Source of the DNA: Kaistella yonginensis | GTDB lineage: Bacteria; Bacteroidota; Bacteroidia; Flavobacteriales; Weeksellaceae | Direction of reading: 5' to 3' | Length of the DNA stretch: 64,000 nt | Assembly: GCF_030409525.1 (NCBI RefSeq) | Contig: NZ_JAUFQB010000017.1 | Location: forward strand, 200,029-264,028 | In this document: piece after piece, positions 49,957 through 59,500 of the stretch | Layout of the letters: every line of letters starts with the position of its first letter | Numbering within the stretch: the first letter of the stretch is position 1 | Notes under the pieces: model-generated | Seen by the model: the letters and a program-made list of their open reading frames with translations, nothing else | Told to the model about the DNA's origin: nothing | Database searches by the model: none | Translations under genes and position numbers: made by a program

Positions 49957-51549
49957 ATGGCACAAAAGGAAACTTTATCTTCATTAATTCATGGTAATTT
50001 CGCAAAGGAACTCTCGATTTCCGATGGCAAAATGCCCCCAAATGCAATAGAATTCGAAAAACTCGTTATCGGTACTTTTTTAATTGATAAAAAAGGACTT
50101 GATTTTTCTATCGATTTATTGACCCCCGATGTGTTTTACGACCCCAGACATCAAGAGATTTTCCGATCCATCGTTAAATTATTTGAAGGAAATCATCCCG
50201 TAGATTTAATGACGGTTATCCAAGAATTAAAAAAATCCGAAAAACTTGGCCTTGCCGGTGGCGATCATTATATTATCGACTTAACCATGGGTGTCTCGTC
50301 GAGTGCGCATATCGAATATCACGTTCGGGTTATTTTAGAGAAATTTATTTTACGCAGTTTAATTAATGTTTCTGCCAATGTGATCGACAGCTCCTATAAA
50401 GAATCGACCGATGTTTTTGAACTTTTGGATAAAGCCGAGCAATCCTTTTTCGAAATCACCAACGGAACCATCAAAAAAGGTTTTGACACCGCAAATACGT
50501 TGGTATCAAAAGCGATTGAAACCATTAAAGCCTTAAAAGACAAAGAAGGAATCTCTGGGATTCCCTCAGGATTTAAAGATATTGACAAAGAAACAGGAGG
50601 TTGGCAAAATTCAGATTTAATTATTATTGCCGCCCGTCCCGCCATGGGAAAAACCGCTTTCCTTCTTTCAATGGCCAGAAACATTGCTGTAGAACATAAT
50701 ATTCCTTTGGCTTTATTCTCGCTCGAGATGGCTTCTGTGCAGTTGATTACCAGAATGATCGCTTCTGAAACAGGCATTTCTTCGGAGAAACTAAGAAAGG
50801 GACAAATGAGTGACGAAGAATGGCAACGCTTATTCTCCAATGTTTCTGCCTTAGAAAATGCTCCTTTATATATCGACGAAACACCATCGCTATCGGTCTT
50901 TGACTTCCGTGCAAAATGCCGAAGATTGGTGATGCAACACGGCGTAAAAATCATTATGGTTGATTATCTTCAGCTGATGACCGCCAATTCTGGAAAAGGT
51001 GGTGCCGGAAACCGGGAGCAGGAAATCGCCATGATTTCCCGTTCTTTAAAAGCGATTGCAAAAGAACTCAATGTTCCTGTGATCGCACTTTCCCAGCTTT
51101 CCAGAAGTGTAGAAACACGCCCTGGTAAAAGACCCATGCTTTCTGACTTACGGGAATCGGGCGCCATTGAGCAGGACGCAGATATTGTATCCTTTATATT
51201 CCGTCCGGAATATTATAAAATTGCCAATTGGGACAATGATGAAGATGGCGGCGAATCTTCCACCGAAAATCAGGCAGAATTAATCATCGCCAAACACCGA
51301 AATGGCGCCACAGCCGATGTGAGGATGTCGTTTTATAAAAATATTGCCAAATTTGCCGACCTCGATTTATTTGGAGGTGGTTACGGCTATCAATCATCAA
51401 ACTTCGCGCAACAAGATGCGCCGGGAGGTTTTGAAAAAATTAAAACCACCATTGATCCTGGTGCTGCCTTTGACTTACCGAGCAAACAAAACCTTTCAGG
51501 CTCTTCAATGAATGATGCAGATGATGACGACGATGATTTTCAATTCTAA
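49957..51549 (+). CDS. dnaB: Replicative DNA helicase
   Basis: 530 residues; hexameric 5'-3' helicase of the replication fork. The N-terminal domain has PPNAIEFEKLVIGTFLIDKK and DVFYDPRHQEIF; the linker follows; the RecA-like domain has IPSGFKDIDKETGGWQNSDL, Walker A ARPAMGKTAFLL (Lys232), SLEMASVQLITRMI, Walker B IIMVDYLQLMT, SRSLKAIAKELNVPVIALSQ and the R-finger region ESGAIEQDADIV. No intein. The tail is acidic. It is two bases from rnhA. Confidence 0.97.
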   Translation: MAQKETLSSLIHGNFAKELSISDGKMPPNAIEFEKLVIGTFLIDKKGLDFSIDLLTPDVFYDPRHQEIFRSIVKLFEGNHPVDLMTVIQELKKSEKLGLAGGDHYIIDLTMGVSSSAHIEYHVRVILEKFILRSLINVSANVIDSSYKESTDVFELLDKAEQSFFEITNGTIKKGFDTANTLVSKAIETIKALKDKEGISGIPSGFKDIDKETGGWQNSDLIIIAARPAMGKTAFLLSMARNIAVEHNIPLALFSLEMASVQLITRMIASETGISSEKLRKGQMSDEEWQRLFSNVSALENAPLYIDETPSLSVFDFRAKCRRLVMQHGVKIIMVDYLQLMTANSGKGGAGNREQEIAMISRSLKAIAKELNVPVIALSQLSRSVETRPGKRPMLSDLRESGAIEQDADIVSFIFRPEYYKIANWDNDEDGGESSTENQAELIIAKHRNGATADVRMSFYKNIAKFADLDLFGGGYGYQSSNFAQQDAPGGFEKIKTTIDPGAAFDLPSKQNLSGSSMNDADDDDDDFQF

Positions 51550-51551
51550 GA

Positions 51552-52034
51552 ATGGCACTTAAAATCGAAATTTTTACCGACGGAGCTTGCAGTGGAAACC
51601 CCGGAAAAGGCGGGTACGGAATCTTGATGAAAGTACCGGAAAAAAATTACGAAAAAAGATATTCGCAAGGTTTTCGAATGACGACCAATAATCGTATGGA
51701 GTTGTTAGCAGTGATTGTGGCTTTAGAAAAACTAAAATCTACTGAAAACGATATTCACATTTACACCGACAGCAAATATGTTTCTGATGCCATCAATCAA
51801 AAATGGATTTACGGCTGGATCAAAAAAGGTTTTAAAAATGTAAAAAATCCTGATTTGTGGAAGAGAATGGTTCCTTTAATTAAAGCACATCAAACTACTT
51901 TTCATTGGGTAAAAGGACACGCTGGACATCTTGAAAACGAAATCTGTGATGAACTCGCGGTTAAAGCGGCACAAACAGAACCTTTGCTGATTGATGAGTT
52001 TTTCGAACACCAGCAGAACGGTGGACTTTTCTAA
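51552..52034 (+). CDS. rnhA: Ribonuclease HI
   Basis: 160 residues. Degrades RNA in RNA-DNA hybrids such as Okazaki primers. The catalytic carboxylates are Asp10 (FTDGACSGNPG), Glu50 (NNRMELLAV), Asp73 (YTDSKYV) and Asp133 (ENEICDELA), with the His123 loop in WVKGHAGH. Length equals the bacterial standard. The two-base gap to dnaB indicates one transcript, which is functionally sensible. Confidence 0.95.
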   Translation: MALKIEIFTDGACSGNPGKGGYGILMKVPEKNYEKRYSQGFRMTTNNRMELLAVIVALEKLKSTENDIHIYTDSKYVSDAINQKWIYGWIKKGFKNVKNPDLWKRMVPLIKAHQTTFHWVKGHAGHLENEICDELAVKAAQTEPLLIDEFFEHQQNGGLF

Positions 52035-52369
52035 CAGTCATTTTGCTTCCGAGTGAATGGTCAATTTACAATAGTCAATTAGCGTTGCTATGAATAGTGC
52101 ATTTTTTGAAAATTCGCTATCACTCAATTCAACATTGACTTATTCACTCAGATAAATTCGTCATTTACTCTTTTAAATCAAGAAATTTAACCCTTAAGAT
52201 TTGGGTTAAGATGTTAAGATTCATTAAGTTATTTTTGACAAGTCAAAAATATTGGAACGCATATTTAAAATTCACTCGTAAAAATTTACCATTCACCGAT
52301 CCACTCGAAGAACATTCACTTAAAAAGATTCACCCGAAAAAATCCGTCTCATTTAATTATCTTTGTTAG
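52035..52369 (+). other. 335-base gene-free gap with inverted repeats
   Basis: No coding frame of interest. It contains a TTAACCC...GGGTTAA inverted repeat (52187-52209), three TTAAGAT-like units close together (52194-52222), a perfect palindrome ATTTTTGAC-AA-GTCAAAAAT (52231-52250), several scattered ATTCACT/TTCACT words, and the nitroreductase promoter at its end. The hairpins may end the dnaB-rnhA transcript or bind a regulator. Confidence 0.5.
52358..52365 (+). promoter_or_regulatory. -7 element four bases before the nitroreductase ATG
   Basis: TATCTTTG, four bases, ATG 52370. Predicts a leaderless transcript. Confidence 0.5.
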
Positions 52370-52999
52370 ATGAATTACCTTGATGCACTGAACAAAAGAT
52401 ATTCGGTGAAAAAATTTGATCCTGAAAAAAAAGTTTCCACTGAGGCACTCTTTCATATTTTAGAGGCTGCACGGCTTTCGGCGAGTTCTCTGGGCCTGCA
52501 ACCGTACCGTTTAATCATCGTACAAAATGCGGAGATGATAGAGAAACTTATTCCGGCGTTTTACAATCCCTCGCAAATTTCAACATGTTCGCATTTAATA
52601 GCGATTGTTTCTAAAAAAAAGATTGGCTCCGAATATATAGGCAATTACTTCAATCATATTTCCGAAACGAGAGCGGTTCCTTTAGAAAGTCTCAATCCGT
52701 TTCAGGTTAGCATCAGCAATCATATGGAACGATTAACCCCCGAGCAGATGACAATCTGGGCAGATAAGCAATGTTACATCGTCTTAGGAAACTTGATGTT
52801 TGCAGCCGCAATAGAAAAGGTAGACACCTGCCCTATGGAAGGGTATAAGCAAGAAACAATTGATGATATTCTGGGCTTAGAAGTGACCAAAGAAAAAGTT
52901 GCCGTGACTTTAGCCCTCGGTTACCGTTCGGAAGAAGATGAGTTTCAGAATTTTAAAAAAGTACGGAAACCTACTGAGAAACTATTTAAATTTATTTAA
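52370..52999 (+). CDS. Nitroreductase family NAD(P)H-dependent oxidoreductase
   Basis: 209 residues, FMN-binding. The start LDALNKRYSVKKFDPEKKVS has the RxSxxxF FMN-contact motif; AARLSASSLGLQPYRLIIVQ is the second FMN contact; the C-terminal part has TCPMEGYKQETIDDILGLE and VAVTLALGYRSEED. This is the NfsB/YdgI-type layout; the physiological substrate is probably a quinone or nitro/azo compound. Single gene with its own promoter, 37 bases before nadB. Confidence 0.9.
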   Translation: MNYLDALNKRYSVKKFDPEKKVSTEALFHILEAARLSASSLGLQPYRLIIVQNAEMIEKLIPAFYNPSQISTCSHLIAIVSKKKIGSEYIGNYFNHISETRAVPLESLNPFQVSISNHMERLTPEQMTIWADKQCYIVLGNLMFAAAIEKVDTCPMEGYKQETIDDILGLEVTKEKVAVTLALGYRSEEDEFQNFKKVRKPTEKLFKFI

Positions 53000-53036
53000 A
53001 CTTTAAACACTAAACTTTAACACGACGAATAACTCC

Positions 53037-54611
53037 ATGATAAAAGCAGACGTACTCGTAATCGGTTCCGGAATTTCCGGACTTTCTTATGCAATAAAAA
53101 TTTCCGAAAAAATGCCCGAAGCAAAAATCATCATTGTGACCAAAGCCGATGAAGACGAAAGCAACACCAAATATGCACAAGGCGGCTTGGCGGTGGTAAC
53201 CGACTTTGATAAAGATGGATTCCAAAAACACATTGATGATACCATGAGAGCCGGCGATGGAGAAAATACGCTCGAGGTTGTGAAAATGGTTATTGAAGAA
53301 GGTCCCGAACGGTTTCGCGAATTGGTAGAATGGGGAACCAATTTTGACCAAAAAGACGGGCTCCTGAGCTTGGGTAGAGAAGGTGGACATACCGAAAACC
53401 GCATTGTACATCATAAAGACATTACCGGAAAAGAAATCGAGCGCGCATTGTTGGAAACAGTAAACCGATCTCCGAACATTAAAATCATGGCACACCATTA
53501 CGTGATCGATTTAATAACCCAGCACCATGTTCCTGGAAAGGTTTTTGACCAGGAGAAAATCGACTGTTATGGCGCCTATATTTTGGATGAAAAAAGCAAA
53601 AGCATCAAAAAAATTACGGCAAAAATTACGTTGGTTGCAACGGGTGGCGCGGGGCACGTTTATAAAAATACCACCAATCCGATTATCGCAACAGGAGACG
53701 GAATTGCCTTTGTACACAGAGCGCGTGGAAAAATTTCAAATATGCAATATTATCAGTTTCATCCTACCGCCTTATTTTCTAAACGAGATGGAATGTTGTT
53801 TCTGATTTCCGAGGCGGTTCGTGGAGATGGCGCAAAAATTAGAACTAAAGATGGCGAGAAATTCATGCATAAGTACGATGAACGTGAGGAACTCGCTTCT
53901 CGTGATATTGTAGCCAGAGCCATTGATAATGAATTAAAAATTTCAGGTGATGATTATGTCGGCCTCGATTGTCGGGAGATGGATCATCAAAAATTTATCG
54001 AACATTTTCCCAATATTTATCAGAAATGTCTTGATGAAGGCATCGATCCTTTTACGCAACTTATTCCAGTGGTTCCCGCTTGTCACTACTTAATGGGTGG
54101 AATCGATATTGATATGGACGGACAAAGTTCCATCAAAAATTTATTTGCAGTCGGAGAATGCACCAATTCTGGTCTCCATGGCGCTAATCGACTGGCCTCC
54201 AACTCCTTGTTAGAAGGAATGGTTTTCGGGCATAACGCTGCGTTGAAAACAGTGGAGCTTTTAAATAGCAATGATTTCAATTTTGATGATTTAAAAGCAG
54301 TCCCGGAATGGAACGAAGAAGGGATGAAAATAATGGATGAAATGGTAATGGTCTCGTACCTTAGAAGACAATTACAGGAAATGATGAGCGATTTGGTAAG
54401 TATCGTAAGAAGCCATGACCGATTACTTTTGGCAAAAAAAAAGCAGGAAGAAATTTTTCATGCAGTTAATGAATTATACAACTACTCGATCATGTCACCG
54501 AAACTATCAGAACTGCGAAACCTGACCAATATCTCTTATCTGATTATCAAACACTCGCTAAAAATGACCGAAAACAAAGGCGCTTTTTACAATAAAGATT
54601 TTACAAAATGA
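53037..54611 (+). CDS. nadB: L-aspartate oxidase
   Basis: 524 residues, FAD enzyme that oxidises aspartate to iminoaspartate in de novo NAD synthesis. LVIGSGISGLSYAIKI is the FAD-binding start; YAQGGLAVV, GREGGHTENRIVHHKDITG, QYYQFHPTALF, EAVRGDGAKI, CHYLMGGIDIDMDG and GECTNSGLHGANRLASNSLL are family signatures, and the C-terminal helical domain is present. It is followed by sseA (overlap ATGA) and nadC, so the three are probably co-transcribed; nadA is not in the window. Confidence 0.96.
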   Translation: MIKADVLVIGSGISGLSYAIKISEKMPEAKIIIVTKADEDESNTKYAQGGLAVVTDFDKDGFQKHIDDTMRAGDGENTLEVVKMVIEEGPERFRELVEWGTNFDQKDGLLSLGREGGHTENRIVHHKDITGKEIERALLETVNRSPNIKIMAHHYVIDLITQHHVPGKVFDQEKIDCYGAYILDEKSKSIKKITAKITLVATGGAGHVYKNTTNPIIATGDGIAFVHRARGKISNMQYYQFHPTALFSKRDGMLFLISEAVRGDGAKIRTKDGEKFMHKYDEREELASRDIVARAIDNELKISGDDYVGLDCREMDHQKFIEHFPNIYQKCLDEGIDPFTQLIPVVPACHYLMGGIDIDMDGQSSIKNLFAVGECTNSGLHGANRLASNSLLEGMVFGHNAALKTVELLNSNDFNFDDLKAVPEWNEEGMKIMDEMVMVSYLRRQLQEMMSDLVSIVRSHDRLLLAKKKQEEIFHAVNELYNYSIMSPKLSELRNLTNISYLIIKHSLKMTENKGAFYNKDFTK

Positions 54612-55459
54612 AAATAAATCCCCTCATTAATAGTAATGAAATTCAAAATTTAAATAAAAAACATCTCGTCATAGTGAATGCCGGAAGTGGCGATGCTGCA
54701 TATGAAAATTTTTTATCTGACCATTTAGAAGGTGCTTTATATGTAGATTTAAATAACGACTTAGCTGAAATCCCGAAAAATGCAAAAAACGGTGGAAGAC
54801 ATCCCTTGCCCAGTTTGGAAAAATTTGCAGAAGTTTTACAACGTTTAGGAATTGATGAAAATTCTCATGTCTTAATTTATGATGATAAAAATGCGGCAAA
54901 TTCTGCTGCAAGATTTTGGTGGATGTTAAAAGCTGCCGGAATCGAAAATGTTCAGGTTTTAAATGGCGGACTTCAAATGGCAAAAGCAAAAGGATTAACC
55001 GTAAACGCAAATAAGGTTGAAGCCAAAACTGCTGAAAAAATTTCTTTAAAAGAATGGAAACTTCCGAAAGTTGACCTTAATTTCATTCAGAAACATTCAG
55101 AAGATCCCGACTATCTTGTAATCGATGTTCGCGAAAAAGACCGTTATGACGGCAAAACAGAACCCATCGATGAAATTGCCGGACATATTCCAGGCGCCAT
55201 CAATATTCCTTTTAAGGAAAATCTAAATGAAGATGGAACTTTTAAAAGTCCGGAAATTCTCCGAAAAAAATACAGTGAAATTTTAGGAAAAATTCCTTCC
55301 GAAAAAATTGCTATTCATTGTGGATCTGGGGTTACAGCCTGCCACACCTTATTGGCGTTGGATTATGCCGGCTTTAAACTCCCGAATCTTTATGTAGGTT
55401 CATGGAGTGAATGGAGTGAATGGAGTAGAAATGAGAAAAAAATTGCGAAAAACATTTAA
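54608..55459 (+). CDS. sseA: SseA-type sulfurtransferase (two rhodanese domains)
   Basis: 283 residues. Rhodanese domain 1 (about 1-135) is inactive and holds HVLIYDDKNAANSAARFWWM; domain 2 (about 155-280) has VIDVREKDRYDG, AGHIPGAINIPF and the active-site Cys238 in HCGSGVTACHTLLAL. The CGSGVTA loop indicates a mercaptopyruvate sulfurtransferase. Just before the C-terminus TGGAGTGAA is repeated (55403-55420), giving SEWSEW where SEW occurs once in relatives I remember. Lies between nadB and nadC and overlaps nadB by ATGA; a link to sulfur delivery for the NadA cluster is only a guess. Confidence 0.9.
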   Translation: MKINPLINSNEIQNLNKKHLVIVNAGSGDAAYENFLSDHLEGALYVDLNNDLAEIPKNAKNGGRHPLPSLEKFAEVLQRLGIDENSHVLIYDDKNAANSAARFWWMLKAAGIENVQVLNGGLQMAKAKGLTVNANKVEAKTAEKISLKEWKLPKVDLNFIQKHSEDPDYLVIDVREKDRYDGKTEPIDEIAGHIPGAINIPFKENLNEDGTFKSPEILRKKYSEILGKIPSEKIAIHCGSGVTACHTLLALDYAGFKLPNLYVGSWSEWSEWSRNEKKIAKNI

Positions 55460-55468
55460 ATTAACTCA

Positions 55469-55497
55469 TCCTTCAAAGTTCTACAAACCTTGAAGGA
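55469..55497. repeat. Diverged copy of the REP-like palindrome
   Basis: TCCTTCAAAGTT (55469-55480), a loop, then AACCTTGAAGGA (55486-55497). The arms pair at 11 of 12 positions. The CCTTCAA/TTGAAGG core equals that of the palindromes next to the RAYT gene some 36 kb away. Located between sseA and nadC, where such elements often sit. Confidence 0.6.
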
Positions 55498-55514
55498 CTG
55501 TAAAAAATAAACTT

Positions 55515-56375
55515 ATGAAAAAACCGGTTTACGTTTCGAAAGAGGCTTTAAAAAACTTTATTAAAAATGCTTTAGAAGAAGACATTCAAGATGGCGATCA
55601 TTCAACCTTGGCAACGATTCCGAAAGATTTACAACAACAAGCCAAACTTTTGGTGAAGCAGGATTGTATTTTAGCGGGCGTTGAATTGGCAGAGATAATC
55701 TTTAAGCAGTTTGATAAAAACTTAAAAGTAGAGCGTTTATTGAAAGATGGCGATGCAGCAAAAGTGGGCGATATTGCCTTTTTTGTGACCGGAAGCGCAC
55801 GTTCGATACTTTCTACAGAACGGTTTGTTTTGAACTGCATGCAAAGAATGAGCGGAATTGCCACGCTGACTCATGATTGGGATGCTCGATTATTGGGCAC
55901 AAAAACCAAACTTTTGGACACGAGAAAAACAACGCCCAATTTCAGATTGTGTGAAAAATGGGCCGTAGCAATTGGCGGCGGAACCAATCACCGATTTGGC
56001 TTGTATGATATGATCATGTTGAAAGACAATCATATTGATTATAATGGAAGTATTACGAATGCTGTAAAAATGGCAAAAAGTTATACGGAGAAAATCAAGA
56101 AGCCTTTAAAAATAGAAGTAGAGACCCGTAATTTAGAGGAGGTAAAAGAAGCCTTAAAGGCAGGAGCAGACCGCATCATGCTCGACAATATGGACATTTC
56201 GACCATGGCTGAAGCCGTGAAAATAATTGGTAAAAAATGTGAAACTGAAGCCTCTGGAGGAATCACCAGAGACCAATTGAAAGAGGTCGCAAAAACGGGC
56301 GTAGATTATATTTCTGCAGGTGCGCTGACCCACTCCGCCGAGAACATTGATCTGAGTTTAAAGGCAGTGAAATAA
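55515..56375 (+). CDS. nadC: Nicotinate-nucleotide pyrophosphorylase (carboxylating)
   Basis: 286 residues. Converts quinolinate and PRPP to nicotinate mononucleotide. EEDIQDGDHSTLATIP, FVTGSARSILSTERFVLNCM, TRKTTPNFRLCEKWAVAIGG, GTNHRFGLYDMIMLKDNHI, KIEVETRNLEEVKEALKAGA, DRIMLDNM and EASGGITRDQLKEVAKTGVD are the standard active-site segments. Completes the NAD pair with nadB. The REP-like hairpin between sseA and nadC may lower its transcript level. Confidence 0.96.
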   Translation: MKKPVYVSKEALKNFIKNALEEDIQDGDHSTLATIPKDLQQQAKLLVKQDCILAGVELAEIIFKQFDKNLKVERLLKDGDAAKVGDIAFFVTGSARSILSTERFVLNCMQRMSGIATLTHDWDARLLGTKTKLLDTRKTTPNFRLCEKWAVAIGGGTNHRFGLYDMIMLKDNHIDYNGSITNAVKMAKSYTEKIKKPLKIEVETRNLEEVKEALKAGADRIMLDNMDISTMAEAVKIIGKKCETEASGGITRDQLKEVAKTGVDYISAGALTHSAENIDLSLKAVK

Positions 56376-56509
56376 TTTATTGAAACTGTAATTAATGAAG
56401 GCTCTTTTGCAAAAACATGCAATTCTAAATAGAATAATACGCAAAGAATAGTATTTTTAATAGCTTGACTTACCGATAAATAGGCGAAAAATTAACAAAA
56501 CTTTAAAAT

Positions 56510-56554
56510 TTAACAATTTGTTAACGAAAGTACCATATAATTTAGATATTTTTG
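56510..56554 (+). promoter_or_regulatory. Promoter region of the TonB-dependent receptor with a palindrome
   Basis: TATTTTTG (56547-56554) fits the -7 consensus, 39 bases before ATG 56594. A 15-base palindrome TTAACAATTTGTTAA (56510-56524) lies in the -30 region and could be an operator. The rest of the 218-base gap is AT-rich with no gene. Confidence 0.45.
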
Positions 56555-56593
56555 CAAAATATATTATCAAAAAGTATAATAAAATTAACTGAT

Positions 56594-59500
56594 ATGAATT
56601 TTAATCCACTTAAGAAAACGGTTCTTGTTGCTGCTTTAGCATTTGCAGGGTATGGTTCTGTACACGCTCAGGTTACCACGAGTAACATGTCTGGTGTAGT
56701 AACAACCATTGATGGTAAAAAAAGCACCGGAGCAACCATTAAGGCTACGCACATGCCATCAGGAACGGTTTATTCTGCTACTGCAAATTCAGCAGGAGTA
56801 TTTAACCTATCCAACATGCGTGTTGGTGGTCCTTACCAAGTTGAGGTTACCTACGGTAACGAAAAACCAATGATTTACGATGATGTCTACTTGGAACTTG
56901 GTCAACCATTCGCATTGAATCCTGTATTTGGTGAAAAAACAGCAAATATTGCCGAGGTAGTATTAACAGGAACCAGTGGTAGAAACCTTAACAAAACGGG
57001 GGCTGCAACGAACATTGGTCAAAAACTAATTCAGGATCTTCCACAAAGTTCTAGAAGTATTACAGAATTTACAAGATTAACGCCCCAAGCAAACGGTAAC
57101 TCATTTGCAGGCCGTGATGCTCGCTACAACAACCTTCAAATTGATGGAGCGAATTTTAATAATGGTTTTGGATTAAGTGGCAGCCCACTTCCGGGTGGTA
57201 ACTCACAACCAATTTCTTTAGATGCTATACAAGAAATTTCTGTTAACATTGCACCGTTTGACGTTACACAATCTGGTTTTACCGGTGCTGGTATCAATGC
57301 CATTACGAAATCTGGAACCAATAAATTCCACGGTTCATTATATGGTTATTATAACGGTAAAGAATTGAACGGATGGAAAATTAATGGCGAAGAAATTCAA
57401 AAAGTTTCTGGTGCAAAAATTACTAATGGTTTCACCGTTGGTGGACCGATTTTACAAAATAAACTATTCTTCTTTGTAAGTGGAGAAAGAGAAACAGCTA
57501 CAGGAGCTAATGCATCTGGAGCAAACCTTTGGAGAGCTTCACAAGATGGAATTTCTAATCCTGCAAATAACATTTCAAGAGTTAAAGAATCTGACCTTAT
57601 TGCAGTTCAAAATCACTTGATTAACAGATGGGATTACAACCCTGGTCGCTACCAAGGTTATGCTAATGAAGCAGAGCAACAAGGAGATAAATTCTTGGCT
57701 CGTTTTGACTGGAACATCAGCGACAAGCATAAATTTGCAGTTCGTTACAATATGTTGAAAGGAACTTCAATGCAAGTTGCGAACGCTTCTTCAGGCCCAG
57801 CACCAAGATCTGCATGGGGACGTGTAAGTGATAAAGCAATGACTTTTGAAGGAGGTAATTATGGTTTTGAAAACACCGTAAGTTCTGTTACGGCTGAATT
57901 AAACTCAACGTTCAACTCTAGTATTTCCAATAAACTTTTATTTACATACTCTAAAATTCAAGATAAAAGAACTTCACCATCTGAAAAACTCTTCCCATTT
58001 GTTGATATCTGGGACGGTTCTGCAACAGGTGGAAACTACATCAGTTTCGGTACAGAATTATTTTCTTACTTAAACGATGTTGTGAATGATAACTTCTCTT
58101 TTACCAATAACTTAACCTACACTACCGGAAGAAATAACTTTACGGCAGGTATCGCTTACGAAGTTCAAAAATTTGGTAACTCGTATACCAGAATGGGAAC
58201 GGGGTATTATCGATATGCTTCTGTTGAAGATTTCTTGAAAACAGGTACCGCTAACGAGGTTGCACCAATTATGTTTGGTTTAACTTATCCGTACGCAAAC
58301 CAAGACACTTATTCTAGAGTAAACTTCGGATTGGCTTCTGCTTATTTACAAGACAAATTCACCGTAAATGATAAATTTAACTTTACCGTTGGTTTAAGAG
58401 CTGAGCTTCCAAACTATTTAAATGATTTAACAGCCAACCCTTCCATTGACGCTTTAAATTTATTGGATAAAAACGGAAACCCTAAAAACTACTCTTCTGG
58501 TGAATGGCCGAAATCTAAAGTTTCTCTTTCTCCACGTTTAGGATTTAATTATGACGTAATGGGCGACAGAAGCTTAACATTACGCGGAGGTACTGGTATT
58601 TTCACAGGTCGTGTTCCTTTTGTATGGTTAACCAATATGCCAACCAATGCTGGAGTTTTACAAAACACCGTAGAACCAGGTTCTTATGCTGAGGTTGCAG
58701 GATGGATCGGAAACGTAAGATTCCAGCCACAAGACATTTATTACTATGTAAGCAACCCGCCAGCAGGAGCAGGAAATGTATTCATCAACAGTCCGAAAGA
58801 CGGTGCGCCAGCATCATTTGCTTTGGTTGATCAAGATTTCAAAATGCCATCTGTATGGAGATCAAGCTTCGGTGCTGACTACAAAATTCCAAATTCTGTG
58901 TTCACACTAACCACCGATATCCTTTATACGAAAGATGTAAATTCTGTTTTCCAATATGGAGCAAACAGAAAAGAATCTACGGCAAGAATGACCAATCAAG
59001 ATCGAGTGTATTACCCGAATGTCGCATCTTACCAGTATAACAATAAAATCGGCGCAAACAGTGCGACTGTTTTAACAAATTCAGATACTAAAGGAACTGC
59101 ATTCTCTGCAACGTTTGGTGCAAACATGAGAACATGGAAAGGGTTATCCGGCTCCGTATTCTATACGTACTCTGAAGCGAAGGAGATTTCTGCAAACGCA
59201 GGATCTAGTGCAAGTTCAGCATGGCAAGCTTCACCAACTGTTGATTCTCCGAACCAACAAGAGTTGAGTATTTCAAACTTTGCAATTCCACATAGAATTG
59301 TTGCTAATATTAGCTATAACATCAAAAACACAACAATCGGAGTGTACTATTCTGGATCAAACCAAGGTAGATTCTCTTATTACTATTCTAATGATGTGAA
59401 TGGTGATGGTATTGCAAATGATCTAATGTATATTCCGAACGCATCAGAGGTGATGAAATTTGCTGATATTAAGCAAGGAGCAACCACTTTATTCACTGCA

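Noticed and set aside
52195-52222. TTAAGAT repeats as iterons of an origin
   Set aside because: Only three short AT-rich units without DnaA boxes; proximity to dnaB alone is not evidence for an origin.
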